Origin: Amyelois transitella
Taxonomy: Eukaryota > Arthropoda > Insecta > Lepidoptera > Pyralidae
DNA: 64,000 nt
Assembly (NCBI RefSeq): GCF_032362555.1
Contig: NC_083531.1
Coordinates: 3,162,001 to 3,226,000, forward strand
Direction of reading: 5' to 3'
The position numbers were made by a program, and so were the translations under genes. The notes beneath the pieces were generated by a model. That model was not told where the DNA came from. It saw only the letters and a list, made by a program, of their open reading frames with translations, and did not search any database. Below, in pieces: positions 60,201-64,000 of the stretch (within the stretch, counting starts at the first letter, position 1; every line of letters starts with the position of its first letter).

Positions 60201-61894
60201 TGCTTACATATTGGTAGGCAGGCCTACAATGAAGCTTATAAACCTGGGATTCTTCTTTTAAGCTGAACGTGGCCCTTCAGTCTTTTCAAGATTGTCGGCT
60301 CTGTCTACCCCGCAAGGCATTTAGACGCAATTATGTATGTGTCACAGTGTATGTGTATTTGCATTATTTTTCAATGATTATATCAAAAGGTTAACCATTG
60401 ATTCCCCCCCTCCCCCCCTTTTTTTTCAGAACATAGGCCCTTACGAATGCGATGTGTGTCATATCCGTTCACCTACAGAGAGCTCTATGACACGTCATCG
60501 CAGGCGTCACTATATTAGCTACAGTTGCAAGTTCTGTCGTTATGTTACCTCGCAGATGTGGTGTATGTTGAATCATTGTCGAGTGAAGCACGGTGCGGAT
60601 ACTAGTGGCAGGCTGCATTGTACGCAGTGCGGCGCGGTCAGAGGGTATATATATCATATTAATTAATTATTAATAAGACTAAGCAGATATACAAGGAGAG
60701 TGTGGAGCGAAAGGTCGGAGTGGGAAGACCTAGACGAACGTATCTTGATCAAATTAAGGACGTCCTGGTAAAGGGTCAGGTCAAAAGTACCCGAAACCAC
60801 CGAGCTTGCATGAAGAGAGTTATGAATGTGGATGAAGCGAAGGAAATATGCAAAGATCGTGGAAAGTGGAAAGAGGTAGTCTCTGCCTACCCCTCCGGGA
60901 AAGAGGCGTGATTTTATGTATGAATGTATGTGATTAATTATTATAAATTTGACGGCCTCTGTGGCCCAGCGGTAATACGCTTGTTTGTGACACCGGAGGT
61001 CCTGGGTCCGAATTCCGGTCAGGGAATGATGAGAAAAGAGCTTTTTCTGATTGGCCCGGGTCTTGGATGTTTATCTATATAAGTATTTATTATACATACA
61101 TACATAAAATCACGCCTCTTTCCCGGAGGGGTAGGCAGAGACTACATCTTTCCACTTGCCACGATCTCTGCATACTTCCTTCGCTTCATCCACATTCATA
61201 ACTCTCTTCATGCAAGCTCGGCGGTTTCGGGTACTTTTGACCTGACCTTTTACCAGGATAGGGTATATACTATATTAATTAATTGTTATAAATGCGTTGT
61301 CTATGTATAATGTCTGTTTGTCTGTTCTGCTTTTACAGCTGAACCGCTGGACCGATTTGAATTAAACTCGCGTTTTAATATAGGATGAAGGAAGTATATA
61401 AGACGAAATATCGAGGAAGAACTATGAGTATAAGGAGCAAAGAAATAATGCAATATGTGAAATGACGGGGAAAATTATTCATCCTTGAGGGCTTCAGTGA
61501 TGCCCAAAATAATTCCACGCGGACGAAGTCGCGGGCATAGCTAGTACATACATAAAATCACGCCTCTTTCCTGTCACTATTTGAATCTCAATTCTATAAT
61601 TAAGCTATACAGCTAATTGAAACCCTTCAGCTTTTTGAGACTGTTGACTCTGTCTAACCCGCAAGGGATATAGACGTGACTATATGTATGTATAGAAGGC
61701 ACGTGTGTGCGTATGTGTGTTTTACAAAATCCCATATACTATTAGAAAACGGAAAATAAAATTTATTTGTAAATTTATTTTTGCTTCAGGAGTTCAGAAG
61801 AACTGGACAAGCATATAAGGGCGGAACACACATTGAAATGTGATGAATGTGGGGAAAAATTTAAGGGGAAGAACACACTGCGTACTCACAAGAT
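57299..61894 (+). CDS. Gene B: ZAD-C2H2 zinc-finger protein, 5' part (five exons)
   Basis: Exons 57299-57385, 57824-57946, 59293-59775, 60430-60644 and 61790-61894, all GT-AG and phase-consistent. The frame does not end; the last visible donor (GTAAGT at 61895) leads into an intron with a LINE, so the 3' exons lie outside. The ZAD has CYTC (4-7) and CWEC (41-44); its second exon is 123 bases, exactly as in gene A. An acidic and lysine-rich linker follows, then fingers CDMC...H-H, CDVC...H-H, CKFC...H-H, CTQC...H-H (split by an intron) and CDEC... Like gene A it should be a nuclear DNA-binding protein. Gene A and gene B look like diverged duplicates arranged head to head. The last-but-one donor is GTATAT, a weaker site chosen because it restores finger 4 spacing. 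Confidence 0.87.
57430..57600 (-). repeat. Degenerate interspersed repeat in intron 1 of gene B
   Basis: AGACTGATGCCATGTTTAGC, GTGACAGGTTACTAGCCCAT and CCTTTTACGACATCCATGG pieces in the inverse order of the 51494 copy. Confidence 0.6.
58005..58245 (-). repeat. Lepidopteran interspersed repeat, inverse, intron 2 of gene B
   Basis: CACGTCTTTATCCCTTGGGG to TTGGTCCCAAGAACCACACG; full-length inverse copy. Confidence 0.8.
58955..59215 (-). mobile_element. Non-autonomous Helitron-like element, inverse, intron 2 of gene B
   Basis: GTGCCCGCGACTCCATCCGC at the left (the 3' end inverted) and CAGCTTTACAATATAAAT at the right; same family as 52225 and 61280. Confidence 0.65.
59815..60060 (-). repeat. Lepidopteran interspersed repeat, inverse, intron 3 of gene B
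   Basis: ATCACGTCTATACCTCTTGC to GTGCCGAGAGCTACATGGCA, starting only 40 bases after exon 3 of gene B. A further short piece is at 60110-60140, and a plus-oriented partial copy at 60240-60340. Confidence 0.75.
60702..60911 (+). pseudogene. Non-LTR retrotransposon 3'-end ORF fragment
   Basis: RKVGVGRPRRTYLDQIKDVL, then RACMKRVMNVDEAKEIC and VVSAYPSGKEA with stop, followed by GCGTGATTTTATGTATG. I recall this as the very end of reverse-transcriptase proteins of a lepidopteran LINE. An inverse copy is at 61105-61262. Confidence 0.7.
60952..61085 (+). repeat. tRNA-derived SINE
   Basis: Starts GGCCTCTGTGGCCCAGCGGT (A-box-like) and has GGTCCGAATTCCGGTC (B-box-like, tRNA GGTTCGAATCC), then a body GGCCCGGGTCTTGGATGTTT. 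Not a functional tRNA because the cloverleaf cannot be completed. Confidence 0.75.
61280..61544 (+). mobile_element. Non-autonomous Helitron in intron 4 of gene B
   Basis: TTGTTATAAATGCGTTGTCT at the 5' side, CGCGGACGAAGTCGCGGGCA and CTAG at 61541-61544 followed by T. Orientation same as gene B. Confidence 0.7.
61565..61690 (+). repeat. Lepidopteran interspersed repeat, 3' half
   Basis: CTGTCACTATTTGAATCTCA to CCCGCAAGGGATATAGACGT; lacks the left half. Confidence 0.75.
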
Positions 61895-62007
61895 GTAAGT
61901 TGTATTTTATTTTTTTTATTTATCAATCAAATGCCGTGTGGTTCCCGGCACCAATGCAAAAAAAGATACACTATATATATATATATATATATGACACACA
62001 CATGGGT

Positions 62008-62096
62008 ATAGTCTATGTTTAAAAGGATATATATATGTATATATACATATACAGGATGACATTTAAAACAACTGCATCCTTTTAAACATGGACTAT
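62008..62096. repeat. Inverted repeat at the 5' junction of the LINE
   Basis: 62008-62028 and 62076-62096 are inverted copies (20 of 21), separated by 47 bases with a TATATA core. The right arm lies directly before the LINE ORF. Confidence 0.9.
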
Positions 62097-64000
62097 ATAT
62101 GTTATAAGGTTTATACAGCGGAAAAATTTCACAATAGGACTTTTGAACCCTGGTTCACTCGGAAATCGACGTAAGCATGACGAGTTACGGGTCGCTATAC
62201 AGCGACATGCAGTCGACGTACTGGCCATAAATGAAACGTGGATTTATGAAGGCGAAGATGCACGCGCTCCCAATGTACCTGGGTACAGACTACGACACGT
62301 GCCGCGCTCTGTGTTTGCCCCAAAAGACAAAGGAGGCGGAGTCGGCTTTTATCTTCGGCGTGGAATAAATGCGCGTGTGTTGGATCATCCTTATTGTCAA
62401 AATGTAGAACAGATGTGGATTAGTCTGAAACTAAATGGTTATAGAATCGCTATTGGTACCGCTTATCGTCCCCAGTGGATGAAAGTTGATATGTTTATAA
62501 ATGCTATGACCGAGTCATTAAGTTCATTTTCACAATTCGACCATATAGTTTTAATTGGAGATTTTAACATAAACTTACTAATATCTACTGAATGGGACTC
62601 TAAAATACTCCTCAATTTTGTTGATTGTATGAATCTTCGGCAATACGTGGAGGAGGCGACGCATTTCACTGATCATTCGGCCAAACTATTGGATGTTGTG
62701 TGTAGCAGTGCTAAAGTCTTCAATGTTGTAGTGGACTATATACCAGAGTTAAGTCACCATGCTTTCATCTCATTCGAATTAAATATAAAAAAGCCTAAAG
62801 TAAAGCCTCGCTGGATAACTTATCGCCCTCTCAAAGATATTAACATTGAGGACTTTAATGCTGATGTGGGCACTATACAATGGGAAAAATTATTGTGTGA
62901 CAATGTCAATGATTCGGTTACCGCCTTTACTGATCAAATCAATGCTTTGTTTGACCTTCATGCTCCCGTAAAAACCTCTTATATTAAAGAACAAAGTTAC
63001 CCTTGGATAACTCAAACTATAAAGGACATGATGTGGCTTAGAGATGAGGCACATTCCAAAAGCAGGAAAACTAAATCGGATCAAGATAAATCAGCATATA
63101 AAGAGTTGAAAAAAGTTGTAAATGAAGCCTTACAGAGTGAAAAAACTGCTTATTTTCGATACAAAATAGATCAGAATTTGGGAAATTCTCGTACCTTATG
63201 GAAAAATATTAAACGCCATATTGAGTTTAATAAACAGCATACAGATTTACCTAGAAGTATTAGTAATCCAGATCTCATCAACAAGCATTTTCTTGATGTC
63301 CCTGGTAGTAATCATCCCATAAATATCGAAAAATTAACTCATTTGTGGTTCCATAGATTTGGTTCCACGGTTTTTAGTCTGAAAACCGTTGACGAGGAGA
63401 CTGTATTTAAGATCATTAAACAGATTGATACCAACGCTCAGGGCGTTGATGGTATTTCGCTGAACATGATAATATTAACCTTGCCGCGCACATTAGTTAC
63501 AATAACCGCTATTATAAATAAGTCCATTACAAGTGGGGTTTTTCCAGATCTATGGAAAAATGCCATAATCGGGTCACTTCCAAAAGTCAGTAATCCTAAG
63601 GACTTTAATGATCTTCGTGCAATTAGTATTTTGCCATTTTTGTCTAAGATATTAGAAAAAGTCGTCTGCAAGCAAATGGTGGAATATCTGGTCAACAATA
63701 ATATTTTACCATCTAAGCAATCGGGTTTTCGTTCTGGCAGAAGCACAGGCACGGCACTATTTGATGTGGTGGATGACATATTGACTGGAAGGGATGAGGG
63801 TAAGGGCTCGATTCTGGTGTTGCTAGATTATTCACGTGCTTTTGACACAATCAATCACACACTACTCATGGCTAAACTGGTGTACTATGGTTTTGATTCT
63901 CTTGCAATAAAATGGTTTTCTAATTATTTAACTGGTCGATTTCAGCGGGTACAAATTAACAATAGTGATGGTACTAAACTACTTTCGAATAATGTGTCTG
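62086..64000 (+). CDS. Non-LTR retrotransposon ORF2-like protein (endonuclease and reverse transcriptase), 5'-truncated, runs off the window
   Basis: One frame is open from 62086 (after a stop at 62083) to the window end, about 638 codons, without a clear start codon. The first part is an APE-type endonuclease: LLNPGSLGNRRKHDELR, AINETWI, GGGVGFYLR, GTAYRP and IGDFNINLL (about 62557). A linker follows with PWITQTIKDMMWLRD and LWKNIKRHI. The reverse transcriptase starts at about 63365: DGISLNMI, FPDLWKNAIIGSLPKV, LRAISILPFLSKILEK, KQSGFRSGRSTGTAL and LLDYSRAFDTINH (about 63820). The FADD-type motif lies beyond 64000. The protein resembles the Jockey/CR1/L2 side of non-LTR elements. The element entered an intron of gene B in sense orientation. 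Confidence 0.88.

Noticed and set aside
60952-61025. Possible tRNA gene
   Set aside because: It has A- and B-box-like sequences but no complete cloverleaf, and it continues into a repeat body that recurs inverted at 51065, so it is a SINE.

Overview
This is eukaryotic, AT-rich genomic DNA, most likely from a moth or butterfly. The evidence is short GT-AG introns, ZAD-type C2H2 zinc-finger genes (an insect hallmark), tRNA-derived SINEs, Helitron ends of the ...CTAG-T type and a dispersed repeat ending in a '...GGGATATAGACGTGA' motif that I associate from memory with Lepidoptera. There is no operon structure. About three quarters of the window is transposable elements (TEs), many nested inside one another.

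Region 1 (1-6.2 kb): a Ty3/gypsy pol gene, followed by a Tc1 transposase gene with an intron, followed by the 3' part of a piggyBac transposase whose reading frame begins exactly at the Tc1 3' junction. 6.3-7.0 kb holds a small two-exon gene of unknown function. 7.4-8.2 kb holds a diverged tandem duplication, one unit of which carries a TTAA-flanked MITE while the other keeps the empty site.

Region 2 (8.4-21.8 kb): an old DUF4817-type Tc1/mariner element split by a mariner at 9.1-11.7 kb (itself filled with a MADF exon and a Tigger-like gene) and by a 5179-bp element at 12161-17339. That 5.2-kb element has perfect 8-bp target duplications, short terminal inverted repeats and two large ORFs of unknown function. 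It is the most interesting object here. A second mariner, a broken piggyBac and relics follow.

Region 3 (21.8-36.9 kb): one piggyBac copy whose two ends lie 15 kb apart. Between them sit a partial Tc1/mariner-like element, a truncated mariner, an intact pogo/Tigger-like element, a truncated PIF/Harbinger, a complete DD82E Tc1/mariner-like element split by an exactly 4000-bp PIF/Harbinger, and an intact mariner. In both Harbingers the transposase gene and the MADF gene are on opposite strands with interdigitated exons.

Region 4 (37-48.6 kb): fragments of DUF4817, hAT and non-LTR elements; two near-identical 1.9-kb copies of an uncharacterised element; an orphan 364-codon ORF (41.5-42.6 kb); and a Helitron (end at 44894) that carries a five-exon Cys-rich gene and a helicase C-terminus.

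Region 5 (48.6-62 kb): ordinary host genes. Two ZAD-C2H2 zinc-finger genes are arranged head to head: gene A on the minus strand (8 exons, 479 aa, complete) and gene B on the plus strand (5 exons seen, 3' end outside or beyond a LINE). They share exon structure and are separated by 1.46 kb containing a ~363-bp tandem duplication. Their introns are full of SINEs and mini-Helitrons. The window ends in a non-LTR retrotransposon ORF (62086-64000).

Exon junctions were derived by hand from splice signals and reading-phase agreement. No alignment or database search was run, so family names rest on recognised motifs.
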